64,000 nucleotides of DNA from Streptomyces sp. MST-110588. GTDB lineage: Bacteria > Actinomycetota > Actinomycetes > Streptomycetales > Streptomycetaceae. This document shows positions 43,182-52,260 of this stretch, in pieces. A program made the position numbers and the translations under genes. The notes beneath the pieces were generated by a model. It worked only from the letters and a program-made list of their open reading frames with translations, searched no databases and was not told where the DNA came from. Positions within the stretch are counted from its first letter, which is position 1. Each line of letters opens with the position of its first letter. The stretch is from contig NZ_CP074380.1 in assembly GCF_022695595.1 (NCBI RefSeq), forward strand, positions 1,426,001 through 1,490,000, in the 5' to 3' direction.

Positions 43182-44240
43182 GTGGACGCTCTGACCAGCC
43201 TTCTGCACGAAGCCCGTGCGCGCGGCGCGCAGATCACCCGGTCCGTGCTGGAGGCGCCGTGGTCCCTGCGTTTCACCGACGGCGCGCCGCTGACGCTGAT
43301 CACGCTGTTGCGCGGCAGCGCCTGGATCATCAAGGAGAGCCCTGGGCACGGGGCCGGGGCAGGGCGCGCGGAACGTGCGGGGCGTGCGGACCACGCCGGG
43401 CGTCGCGAGGCGGACCACGCCGGGCGTCGCGAGGCGGTGGCCGAAGGCTCTCGTGGGCCGTTGCTCATCAAGCCCGGCGACATGGCCGTCGTACGGGGAC
43501 CGGGCCCGTACGTCATCGCCGACGACCCGGCCACCGCGCCACGGGTGGTGATCCACGGGCCGGACCGGTGCACCACCCCGGACGGCAGGGACATCACCGC
43601 GGAAATGGCGCTGGGCCCACGGACCTGCGGCGAGCGTTCCGCAGACTCGGCCGTCCTGCTCGTCGGCAGCTACCAGGCGGACGGTGACGTCTGCGACCGC
43701 CTGCTGAGTGCGCTGCCCGACGTGCTGGTGGTGCCCGACGAGAGCGAGCACTGTGCCGTCCTGGACCTGGTCGCCGCCGAGCTCAGCCGGGACGCGCCGG
43801 GCCAGCAGGCCGTACTGGACCGGATGCTGGACCTGCTGCTGGTGGCAACGCTGCGCGAATGGTTCGAACGGCCGGAGGCACACGCCCCCGGCTGGTACCG
43901 GGCGCTGGACGACCCGGTCGTCGGCACCGCGCTGCGCCTGCTGCACGACGATCCGGCGCGCCCCTGGACGGTGGCGACGCTGGCCGCCGAGACCGGGGTC
44001 TCCCGCGCCTCGCTCGCCCGGCGCTTCACCGCGCTGGTCGGCGAGCCGCCGATCGCCTATCTGACGGACTGGCGCATGGCCAAGGCCGCCGATCTGCTGC
44101 GCCGGCCGGATGTGACGGTCGGCTCGGTGGCCCGTCAGGTCGGATACGCCAACGCCTTCGCGCTCAGCGCCGCCTTCAAGCGGCTCCGTGGCCTGAGCCC
44201 GAGCGAACACCGCGCGGCCGTACGTGCCGTACGTCCATGA
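43182..44240 (+). CDS. AraC-family regulator with cupin_6 domain
   Basis: A 352-residue activator. The N-terminal sensor (cupin_6 type, about 1-190) begins VDALTSLLHEARARGAQITR and contains LIKPGDMAVVRGPGPYVIAD; a Gly/Arg/His-rich insert with a perfect 24-bp tandem repeat splits it at about residues 52-90. The C-terminal double helix-turn-helix is intact (AAETGVSRASLARRFTALVG, GSVARQVGYANAFALSAAFK). The GTG at 43182 lies beside the repeat-flanked promoter. The downstream TenA-like gene follows 21 bp later and is probably co-transcribed. Confidence 0.9.
   Translation: MDALTSLLHEARARGAQITRSVLEAPWSLRFTDGAPLTLITLLRGSAWIIKESPGHGAGAGRAERAGRADHAGRREADHAGRREAVAEGSRGPLLIKPGDMAVVRGPGPYVIADDPATAPRVVIHGPDRCTTPDGRDITAEMALGPRTCGERSADSAVLLVGSYQADGDVCDRLLSALPDVLVVPDESEHCAVLDLVAAELSRDAPGQQAVLDRMLDLLLVATLREWFERPEAHAPGWYRALDDPVVGTALRLLHDDPARPWTVATLAAETGVSRASLARRFTALVGEPPIAYLTDWRMAKAADLLRRPDVTVGSVARQVGYANAFALSAAFKRLRGLSPSEHRAAVRAVRP
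43389..43436 (+). repeat. In-frame 24-bp tandem repeat in the araC-type gene
   Basis: Two perfect 24-bp copies encode DHAGRREA twice in a loop insert of the sensor domain. The unit length equals that in the sigma-factor leader at 3436, though the sequences differ. Confidence 0.85.
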
Positions 44241-44261
44241 GCTCCAAAGGAGACCGACACC

Positions 44262-44996
44262 ATGACGCCGACACCCGGCCCCCCTCCCGACGTCCCCGAG
44301 CCCGCCGGCATCCCCGGAACACCCGGAGCGGCCGTGCCCCCGGGGACGACGGCCGCCGGTCTGCTGACCGCCGTCATCCAGGAGCTCTCCCCGGACGCGG
44401 ACGCCAACCGCCTCCTCCCGCGGATCGCCGCGGGCGAGGCGCCCCGGGAGGTCTTCGCGGCGTTCGTCCTCGAACAGCGCCACATCCTCGCCTCCGACCG
44501 CCGCAGCTTCCGTCACCTGGCCCGGCGCTCCCACCTGGAGCCGCCCGTGGCGTCCTTCTTCCACACCCTCGCCGAGGGCGAAGCCCTGGCCCTGGGCAAG
44601 CTGGAGGGCCTGGCGGCGGCCTGTGCCCTGTCCCGGGCCGACCTGGCCGCCCACGAGCCGCGGGCCGGCTGCCAGGCGTATCCGTCGTACGTGGCGTGGC
44701 TGGCGCTCGGCGCCGAACCGGTCGACGTCGTGATCGCGCTGACCGCCAACTTCGCCGCCTGGGGCAGCTACTGCGCGACCGTCGCCCGGGCCATGCGCGA
44801 GCGGTACGCCTTCCCCGACGACGCCTGCGGCTTCTTCGACTTCTTCGCCGAACCCGACCCCGCCCTGGCTGAACGGGCTCGCGCCGCCGTCGAGCACGGC
44901 CTGGCCGCGGGCCGGGTGACGCCCGCCTGTGCCCGCCGGTACGGCCGCCTCCTCCAGTCGTACGAGATCATGTTCTGGTCGGCGCTCTCCCCTTGA
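44262..44996 (+). CDS. TenA/haem-oxygenase-like fold protein
   Basis: A 244-residue all-helical protein. After a Pro-rich leader (1-35), EVFAAFVLEQRHILASDRRS, SFFHTLAEGEALALGKLEGL, GCQAYPSYVAWLALGAEP and ALTANFAAWGSYCATVARAM follow the order of TenA/thiaminase-II and haem-oxygenase-like folds. The Cys in AGCQAYPSY may correspond to a functional residue, but the canonical thiaminase set was not verified. AAAGGAGA is placed well before the ATG. It lies 21 bp after the araC gene. It may be a salvage enzyme or an oxidase; the substrate is unknown. Confidence 0.75.
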   Translation: MTPTPGPPPDVPEPAGIPGTPGAAVPPGTTAAGLLTAVIQELSPDADANRLLPRIAAGEAPREVFAAFVLEQRHILASDRRSFRHLARRSHLEPPVASFFHTLAEGEALALGKLEGLAAACALSRADLAAHEPRAGCQAYPSYVAWLALGAEPVDVVIALTANFAAWGSYCATVARAMRERYAFPDDACGFFDFFAEPDPALAERARAAVEHGLAAGRVTPACARRYGRLLQSYEIMFWSALSP

Positions 44997-45027
44997 CGCG
45001 CCCTTCTCCGCAGGCGAGTCAGGGCAG

Positions 45028-46370
45028 TCAGGAGGCGAGCGGGCGGGTGAGGAGGGTGCCGGTGGGCGCGCCCACCGTGCTGCCGTCGTAGATGCGCCGG
45101 CCACGCAGCCAGGTGGACCGTACGACGCCGTGCAGGGTCCGGCCGGCATAGGCGGTGATCTTGTTCCGGTGCTGGAGCCCGGCCGGGTCGACGGTGAAGG
45201 TCTCCTCCGGCGCCAGGACCACGAAGTCGGCGTCCCGGCCCGGTTCGACGGCGCCCTTGCGGTCCAGGCCGGCCAGGGCCGCCGGAGCGGTGGACATCCA
45301 GCGGGCGACGTCCTCCAGGCCGTGCCCGCGCGCCCGTGCCGCGCTCCAGACGGCGGGCAGGCCGAGCTGGAGGGAGGATATGCCGCCCCATGCGTCGCCG
45401 AAGTCCGGGGTCTTCAGGTCGGGGTGGAGGGCGAGTGGTCGGAGACGACACAGTCGATCGTGCCGTCGGCCAGGCCCCGCCACAGCGCTTCCTGGTTGGC
45501 CGCCTCCCGGATGGGCGGGCAGCACTTGAACTCCGTCGCGCCGTCCGGGATCTCCTCGGCGGTCAGGGTGAGGAAGTGCGGGCAGGTCTCGGCGGTGATC
45601 CGTACGCCTTCGGCCCTGGCGGCGGCGATCAGCGGCAGCGCGTCACAGGAGGACAGGTGCAGTACGTGGACGCGGGCGTCCCGCTCCCTGGCGAGGGCGA
45701 TGAGCAGGGCGACGGCGTCGTTCTCGCCGGCGCGCGGGCGTGAGGCCAGGAAGTCGGCGTACCTGGGGCCCCGGGGCGGCGGCGCGGCGTCCAGGCGGGC
45801 CGGGTCCTCGGCGTGCACGATCAGCAGGCCGCCGAAGCCCGCGATCTCACCGAGCGCGACCGCCAGTTGCTCCCGGTCCAGCTCCGGGAACTCCTCCACG
45901 CCCGAGGGCGACAGGAAGCACTTGAAGCCGAAGACCCCGGCGTCGTGCAGCGGGCGCAGGTCCTTGACGTTGCCGGGGACCGCGCCGCCCCAGAAGCCGA
46001 CGTCGACGTGCGCCTTGGGGCGGGCGACCGCGCGCTTGGTGTCCAGGTGGGCGGTGGTGGTCGTCGGCGGGATGCTGTTGAGCGGCATGTCCAGCACGGT
46101 GGTGACGCCGCCGGCCGCGGCGGCGCGGGTGGCGGTCCAAAAGCCCTCCCACTCCGTACGGCCGGGGTCGTTGACATGGACGTGGGTGTCGACGAGGCCG
46201 GGCAGCAGGGCGTCGTCCCCGAAGTCCTCGACCCGGGCGCCGGGCGGGGCCGGGGTGTCGTACGGCAGCACCGCCGCGATCCGGCCGTCCCGGACGGTGA
46301 CGCACGCCGCACGCGTGCCCTGCGAAGTGACGACCCGCGTGGAACGCAGCGCCAGTCCTGCTTCGGACAC
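45028..46370 (-). CDS. allB: Allantoinase (one-base frameshift)
   Basis: The first frame, from GTG 46370 (GAGGAGGA upstream), carries the amidohydrolase motif [20 protein letters not shown], the carboxylated Lys in [17 protein letters not shown], metal ligands in HAEDPARL and [22 protein letters not shown] and VVSDHSPST. It stops just after, and [20 protein letters not shown] to the end is in the next frame. One missing C (complement of the G run at 45421-45424) restores 447 residues, the normal length. It opens allantoin to allantoate in purine degradation. It is divergent from the allR-type gene, with a palindrome between. Confidence 0.93.
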
Positions 46371-46406
46371 CCGGTCCTCCTCCTCGAAAAGGCCAAGCGA
46401 GCAAAA

Positions 46407-46425
46407 CTTCAACAAACCGTTGAAG
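46407..46425. promoter_or_regulatory. Candidate AllR operator, allB-allR promoter
   Basis: CTTCAAC and GTTGAAG are perfect 7-bp arms around AAACC, 37 bp upstream of the allB start and in the divergent gap with the IclR gene. A closely similar 19-mer (15 of 19 identical) lies upstream of aceB at 50339-50357. Confidence 0.8.
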
Positions 46426-46624
46426 AGTTTTCCCCCGCCTTCCCGCGCCGTCAAGGGGCGTGGACAGCGCGCCGCTTCAGCGAGTTCCACGGAACGAAGG
46501 ACCGCTTTCGCCATGCAGAACAGCCGGTGTGTCCCCGGGAACGGACCGGTAGGCTGCTCCGGATCGGTCCCGGCACCCGCAAGACCGAGCCGCGTCCGAC
46601 ACCCCCGCCCGAAAGGAACGCGAC

Positions 46625-47458
46625 GTGCCGTCGTCCAGCGCCAGCACTTCCGCCGCCGCAGCCCCGTCTCCGGCGAAATCCGCCGCCAGGCCCGCAGCCG
46701 GCGGCGGCAGCGGTGGCGTCCAGTCCCTGGAGCGCGCCTTCGACCTGCTGGAGCGGATGGCCGACGCCGGGGGTGAGGTGGGTCTGAGCGAGCTCTCCGC
46801 CGGCAGCGGACTGCCGCTCCCCACCATCCACCGCCTGATGCGGACGCTGGTCGTCTGCGGCTACGTCCGCCAGCAGCCCAACCGGCGCTACGCCCTGGGC
46901 CCCCGCCTGATCCGCCTGGGCGAGAGCGCGTCCCGGCTGCTGGGCACCTGGGCCCGGCCCTTCCTGGCGCGGCTGGTCGAGGAGACCGGCGAGACCGCCA
47001 ACATGGCGCTGCTGGACGGCGACGAGATCGTGTACGTGGCACAGGTGCCCTCGCGGCACGCGGTACGGATGTTCACCGAGGTCGGCCGCCGGGTACTGCC
47101 GCACTCCACGGGCGTGGGCAAGGCGCTGCTGGCCAACCACCCGCCCGAGGAGGTCCGGGCCCTGCTCAGCCGTACGGGAATGCCCGCCGCCACCGAGAAG
47201 ACCATCACCGACCCGGACCGCTTCCTGGAGGCGCTCCAAGAGGTACGGCGGCTGGGCTACGCGGTGGACGACAACGAACAGGAGATCGGCGTCCGCTGCA
47301 TCGCCGTCCCGGTGCCCGACTCCCCCACCGCCGCGGCCATTTCCATCTCCGGGCCGACCGGCCGCGTCACCGAAGCGTCGATCGAGCGGACCGTCCCGGT
47401 CCTCCAGCACCTCGCCTCCGAACTGTCCACCGCCCTCACCACCCAGAACCCGTCCTGA
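46625..47458 (+). CDS. allR: IclR-family repressor of allantoin genes
   Basis: A 277-residue regulator. A 30-residue Ala/Ser/Pro leader is followed by the winged helix ([40 protein letters not shown]) and the IclR effector domain (about 110-270: [53 protein letters not shown]). The gene order allB-iclR-aceB is that of the S. coelicolor allantoin cluster, where the IclR protein AllR represses both arms. The shared inverted repeats at both promoters support the same role here. Confidence 0.9.
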   Translation: MPSSSASTSAAAAPSPAKSAARPAAGGGSGGVQSLERAFDLLERMADAGGEVGLSELSAGSGLPLPTIHRLMRTLVVCGYVRQQPNRRYALGPRLIRLGESASRLLGTWARPFLARLVEETGETANMALLDGDEIVYVAQVPSRHAVRMFTEVGRRVLPHSTGVGKALLANHPPEEVRALLSRTGMPAATEKTITDPDRFLEALQEVRRLGYAVDDNEQEIGVRCIAVPVPDSPTAAAISISGPTGRVTEASIERTVPVLQHLASELSTALTTQNPS

Positions 47459-47497
47459 CCCCCTGAACCCGTCCTGAAGCCGACCTGAACCCGGACG

Positions 47498-47524
47498 GCG
47501 CCCGGCCGAGGGTGGCCCGGGCGC
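47498..47524. terminator. Terminator hairpin between convergent genes
   Basis: GCGCCCGG and CCGGGCGC form an 8-bp stem with an 11-base loop, 39 bp after the allR stop and 19 bp before the kinase stop on the other strand. Confidence 0.6.
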
Positions 47525-47542
47525 AGTCCCTGGGGGACGGGG

Positions 47543-49405
47543 TCAGTTGTTCTCCTGGGCTGTCACGGCGTTACGCCATACCGTGACGTCGACCGTCATG
47601 TACTTGCTGGGGTCCGACTCGGGCGCGTACCCCTTGACGGTGATCAGGGCGAGGTGCCCGGCGTTCGTGGTCAGGCACATCTGGGCGCCCCGGCCGAGGC
47701 GCTTGGTGGGGATCTTGGTGGTGAAGCGGGTTTCGTTGCGGCAGGTCTCCAGGCTGCCCTTCTGACCCGGGTTGAGCAGGACGAGCTTTCCGGTTTCGGT
47801 GGAGACCTCGTCGTCGCTGTAGCTGTTGTCCTGGTAGACGAAGTCCCGGTCGGTGTCGTGGTCGGCGTCGGTGGGCCTGAGCTGCTCGTCGGAGAGCGCC
47901 AGGTGGTACTCGTCGGCCACGTTGATGCTCTTGTGCTCGGCGGCGGCCGGGTCGGGCAGCGGGGAGGCCGGAGGCTGCTGGCTGCCCGACGGCGAAGGCG
48001 TGCCGGTGGCGGGGCCGGTGGGCGCGGTGGTCGGCTGCGTCTTCGTGGTGTTCTTCGTGGTGCCGGTGGCCTGCGCGCTCTTCTTGCCGTCGTCCTTCAT
48101 GAAGTAGTAGACGGCGCCGCCGCCCGCGCCCGCGAAGGCCAGCAGCCCGATCAGGACGAGTGAGACCATCAGGCCGGTGCGCTTCTTCTTCGGCTGTCCG
48201 TCCGGGGACGTGACGGCGGACACGGTGGTGGTGCCCGGGGCCGCCGGAGTCCCCGGGGTGCCCGGGGCCGGGGGTACCGGTCCGGTGGCCGTCGGGGCGT
48301 AGGCGGCTGCCGGCCCGAACCCGGTGGGCGGGGTCTGCGGAGTGCTCAGCTCGGTCGGGGACGGCTGCTGGGGCACCTGAACCGGCATGTTCGGACCCTG
48401 GGCGCCCTGCGCGGCAGCGGCCGGAGGAGCCGTGGGCGGCGCCGGCGGGACGGCGGGCGTCTCCAGCGGGGGCGGCGGGGTCGGCGCGGGCGCGGGGGCC
48501 GCCGCACGGCCGGTGATGTCGGCGGCGACCGCGGTGGGCAGCCAGTCCTCGGGGCGGCGCAACTGCGTCTGCCCGGAGGCCGCGCCGCACAGGGCGATGA
48601 CGTCCGCGACGGACGGCCGGCCTTCGGGGTCCTTGGTCAGACACCGGGTGACCAGCTCCCGCAGTTCCTCCGGGAGCCCGTCCAGGTTCGGTTCCTCGTG
48701 GACGACGCGGTACAGGACGCCGTGCGAGGTGCCCTCGCCGAAGGCCGGGGTGCCCAGCGCCGCGTACGCCGCGACCTGGCCGAGCGCGAAGATGTCGGTG
48801 GCGGCGGTGACGGCGCGCCCGGCGGCCTGCTCGGGCGCCATGAAGGTGGGGGTGCCCACCGTGACGCCGCTGCTGGTCAGGGACGTGGCGTCGGCGGCGC
48901 GGGCGATGCCGAAGTCGATGACGCGCGGGCCGTCGGCCGCCAGCAGGACGTTGGAGGGCTTCAGGTCGCGGTGCACGATGCCCGCACCGTGGATGACCTG
49001 GAGCGCTTCGGCGATGCCGGCGACGAGCAGCAACACCGTCGGGACCGGCAGCCGCCCGTGCTCGGCGACGGCCGCGGCCAGCGAGGGCCCGGGGACGTAA
49101 GCGGTGGCCAGCCAGGGCGTCGGGCCGTCCGCGTCACTGTCGATGACGGGCGCGGTGAACAGCCCCTGTACGCGCTGTGCGGACTGCACCTCCTGCTTGA
49201 AGCGCCGCCGGAACTCGGCGTCCTCGCTGAACTCCGGCCGGATCACCTTGATGGCGACGGGCCGGCCGCCGGGCGTGTAGGAGAGGTAGACCTTGCCCAT
49301 ACCGCCGGCGCCGAGCCTGGCGGTGAGACGGTAGCCCGCGATCACCCGCGGGTCGTCCGCCGCCAGTGGCGAGAAGATTCCGGCCGAATCCTGGCTCTGC
49401 ATCAA
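47543..49405 (-). CDS. Transmembrane Ser/Thr protein kinase (PknB type)
   Basis: A 620-residue Hanks-type kinase. The catalytic domain (about 20-285) has the glycine loop RLGAGGMGKVYLSYTPGG, VAIKVI, catalytic IVHRDLKPSNVLL, metal-binding VIDFGIARA and activation segment GTPTFMAPEQAAG. A Pro/Ala-rich juxtamembrane linker (about 300-420) leads to one transmembrane helix (GLMVSLVLIGLLAFAGAGGG) and an extracellular domain with no PASTA repeats (residues about 450-620). The ligand and targets are unknown. It stands alone between regulators of purine metabolism and a nucleotidyltransferase gene. Confidence 0.93.
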   Translation of the reverse strand: MMQSQDSAGIFSPLAADDPRVIAGYRLTARLGAGGMGKVYLSYTPGGRPVAIKVIRPEFSEDAEFRRRFKQEVQSAQRVQGLFTAPVIDSDADGPTPWLATAYVPGPSLAAAVAEHGRLPVPTVLLLVAGIAEALQVIHGAGIVHRDLKPSNVLLAADGPRVIDFGIARAADATSLTSSGVTVGTPTFMAPEQAAGRAVTAATDIFALGQVAAYAALGTPAFGEGTSHGVLYRVVHEEPNLDGLPEELRELVTRCLTKDPEGRPSVADVIALCGAASGQTQLRRPEDWLPTAVAADITGRAAAPAPAPTPPPPLETPAVPPAPPTAPPAAAAQGAQGPNMPVQVPQQPSPTELSTPQTPPTGFGPAAAYAPTATGPVPPAPGTPGTPAAPGTTTVSAVTSPDGQPKKKRTGLMVSLVLIGLLAFAGAGGGAVYYFMKDDGKKSAQATGTTKNTTKTQPTTAPTGPATGTPSPSGSQQPPASPLPDPAAAEHKSINVADEYHLALSDEQLRPTDADHDTDRDFVYQDNSYSDDEVSTETGKLVLLNPGQKGSLETCRNETRFTTKIPTKRLGRGAQMCLTTNAGHLALITVKGYAPESDPSKYMTVDVTVWRNAVTAQENN

Positions 49406-49599
49406 CTACCGTCCCCCGGCTCGCATATCACCCGTCGAGCCGCGAATCGGCACACGACAGGCAGGATTTCCATGATTTTCCGCAACGGGGCAGAACTTTA
49501 TCCGGCCCACACACCGCCCGGTGACATCCCCCACGCGGGAGGGCGGACCGGGGCGGCCCGACCGGGGGTGCCGCCCCGGTGATGCGGTAAGCAGGGCGC

Positions 49600-50270
49600 A
49601 TGTCTCATACACACGCACACACGCGCACCTCGCAGGAACGGGACCGGGCGGGCGGGGCGCCCCCGGGACCGGTCGCCGGGCTGCTGCTGGCGGCCGGGGG
49701 CGGGCGGCGGCTGGGCGGGCGGCCCAAGGCGCTGCTGGGGTTCCGCGGGCGTCCGTTGGTGGAGCACGCGGCCCGGGTCCTGCGGGAGGGGGCTGCGCGA
49801 CGGTGCACATCGTGCTGGGGGCGGCTGCCGATGCCGTACGGGAGCGGGCGGATCTGTCGGCGTACGGGACGGTGGAGAACCCGGACTGGGCCCGGGGCAT
49901 GGGGACGTCGCTGCGGGCGGGGCTGGCGTCGCTGGCCGGGTCGGGGGCGCGGGCCGCGGTGGTCGCGCTGGTGGACCAGCCGGGGATCGGGGCGCAGGCG
50001 GTGGCGCGGGTGGTGGCCGCGTACGAGGGGCCGCTGAGCCTGGCCGCGGCGGCGTACGAAGGCAGGCGCGGGCATCCGGTGCTGTTCGGCGCCGGGCGGT
50101 GGGCGGACGTGGCGGCGAGTGCGCGGGGGGACCGCGGGGCACGCGCGTATCTGGAGGAGCACGCGGCGGCGGTCCGGCTCGTGGAATGCGGGGACGTGGC
50201 GCAGGCGTACGACATCGACACCCCGGGGGACCTGTTCCGGCTGGATTCTTCTGTGCGGGGCGGGAGTTGA
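49600..50270 (+). CDS. MobA-like nucleotidyltransferase (one-base frameshift)
   Basis: The start region encodes VAGLLLAAGGGRRLGGRPKA, the nucleotide-binding loop of MobA/MocA enzymes. The frame fails after VLREGA, and the downstream frame continues VHIVLGAAADAVRERADL, ENPDWARGMGTSLRAGL, VVALVDQPGIGAQAV and RRGHPVLFGAGRW. One missing G in the run at 49788-49792 restores 223 residues. The family attaches CMP or GMP to molybdopterin, typically for xanthine dehydrogenase, which would fit the purine-degrading neighbourhood, but no dehydrogenase gene is in the window. Confidence 0.85.
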
Positions 50271-50338
50271 GATGGCGACAGGGGGAATGGCACGGGGAGT
50301 CAGACGATCCCGGCTTGTGTCGACGGGGAGAATCTCGA

Positions 50339-50357
50339 CATCAACAATCCATTGAAC
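50339..50357. promoter_or_regulatory. Candidate AllR operator upstream of aceB
   Basis: CATCAACAATCCATTGAAC matches the allB-allR palindrome at 46407-46425 at 15 of 19 positions, keeping the TCAAC and TTGAA cores with the same spacing. It lies about 170 bp upstream of the malate synthase start. Confidence 0.7.
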
Positions 50358-50525
50358 TTCCGCGATGAGGAAACTAGTCTCCACTGGTCAGAAGTGCTTC
50401 AGGCGTACTTCAGAAGTGCCCCGTTTCCCCCGGTGCCCGCGACCGCGACCGGGAGCCCACGGCACCCCGTGCCGCGCGGGTGCCCCACGGCCGCCGTGTA
50501 CCGCCGCCGAATGGAGTGAGCGCCC

Positions 50526-52153
50526 ATGTCCGCACCAGCGCCGTCCCCGCTGGCCGTCGTCGGGTCCGGCCCCGGCACCACCCCGAGCGCCAGGACGAGG
50601 TGCTCACCGACGCCGCGCTGGCCTTCGTCGCCGAGCTCCACCGCCGCTTCACGCCGCGCCGCGACGAACTGCTCGCCCGCCGCGCCGAGCGCCGCGCCGA
50701 GATCGCCCGTACCGCCACCCTGAACTTCCTCCCGCAGACGGCGCACATCCGGGCCGACGAGTCCTGGCAGGTGGCCCCGGCGCCGCCCGCGCTCCAGGAC
50801 CGCCGGGTGGAGATCACCGGCCCCACCGACCGCAAGATGACCGTCAACGCCCTGAACTCCGGCGCCCGCGTCTGGCTGGCGGACTTCGAGGACGCCTCCG
50901 CCCCCACCTGGCACAACGTCGTCCAGGGCCAGATCAACCTGATCGACGCCTTCGAGCGCCGCATCGACTTCACCGACGCGGACAGCGGGAAGTCCTACGC
51001 GCTTCGCCCCGCCGAGGAGCTGGCCACGGTCGTGGTCCGGCCGCGCGGCTGGCATCTGGACGAGCGCCACCTGCGCCTGGACGGCACGCCCGTGCCCGGC
51101 GCGCTGGTCGACTTCGGCCTGTACTTCTTCCACAACGCCCGGCGCCTGCTCGACGCCGGCCAGGGCCCGTACTTCTATCTCCCCAAGACCGAGTCGCACC
51201 TCGAAGCGCGCCTGTGGAACGACGTCTTCGTCTTCGCCCAGGAGTACGTGGGCATCCCCCGGGGCACCGTCCGCGCCACCGTCCTGATCGAGACGATCAC
51301 CGCGGCGTACGAGATGGAGGAGATCCTCTACGAGCTGCGCGAGCACGCCGCCGGGCTGAACGCCGGCCGCTGGGACTACCTGTTCTCGATCGTGAAGAAC
51401 TTCCGTGACGGCGGGGCGAGGTTCGTACTGCCGGACCGCAACGCGGTGACGATGACGGCGCCGTTCATGCGCGCGTACACCGAGCTCCTGGTCCGTACCT
51501 GCCACAAGCGCGGCGCGCACGCCATCGGCGGCATGGCGGCCTTCATCCCCAACCGCCGCGACCCGCGGGCGAACGAGCAGGCGCTGGCCAAGGTCAGGAG
51601 CGACAAGGACCGGGAGGCCGGCGACGGCTTCGACGGCTCCTGGGTCGCCCATCCGGACCTGGTGCCCGTCGCCCGGGCCAGTTTCGACGCGGTGCTCGGC
51701 GACGCGCCGCATCAGAAGCACCGACTGCGCGAAGACGTACGCGTCGGGGCCGCCGATCTCATCGCCGTGGACTCCCTGGACGCCCGGCCGACCTATCAGG
51801 GCCTGGTGGACGCCGTCCAGGTCGGCATCCGCTACATGAAGGCGTGGCTGCGCGGCGTGGGCGCGGTGGCCATCTTCGGCCTGATGGAGGACGCGGCCAC
51901 CGCCGAGATCTCCCGCTCGCAGATCTGGCAGTGGGTGGAGGCGGGTGTGGTGTTCGAGAACGGCGAGCGGGCCACCGCCGAGCTGGTGCGCCGGATCGCG
52001 GCCGAGGTCCTGGCGGGCATCCGTACGGAGAGCGGCGAGGAGTCCTTCGCGGCCGGGAAGTGGCAGCAGGCCCACGACCTGCTGCTGACGGTGGCGCTGG
52101 ACCGTGACTACGTGGACTTCCTGACGCTGCCCGGCTACGCGCTCCTGGACTGA
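50526..52153 (+). CDS. aceB: Malate synthase A (one-base frameshift near N-terminus)
   Basis: The start [17 protein letters not shown] (GGAG upstream) is in one frame; from [20 protein letters not shown] the rest is in another. One missing C in the run at 50581-50584 reconciles them, giving 542 residues. The TIM-barrel motifs are present: [53 protein letters not shown] and [19 protein letters not shown]. It condenses glyoxylate with acetyl-CoA to malate. Placed beside allantoin genes and an AllR-like site, it is probably the purine-linked paralogue that uses glyoxylate from allantoin. Confidence 0.94.
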
Positions 52154-52172
52154 CGCCCGGCACCCATGGATG

Positions 52173-52260
52173 ACGGTCCGGTGCCGGGGCAGGACCCGGG
52201 CCGTCAGGCCACCGCCACGGTCCGGTGGCGGGGCAGGGCCCGGACCGTCAGGCCACCACC
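52173..52260. repeat. Tandem 44-bp repeat forming two hairpins between convergent genes
   Basis: Two adjacent 44-bp units (52173-52216 and 52217-52260) are identical at 40 positions. The second contains perfect arms ACGGTCCGG and CCGGACCGT; the first a weaker version. They overlap the stop codon of the leftward carrier gene and follow aceB by 19 bp, so they probably act as duplicated terminators. Confidence 0.7.

Noticed and set aside
49406..49599. A possible small gene between the kinase and the MobA-like gene.
   Set aside because: No frame has a ribosome-binding site and a protein-like composition; the region reads as a divergent promoter.
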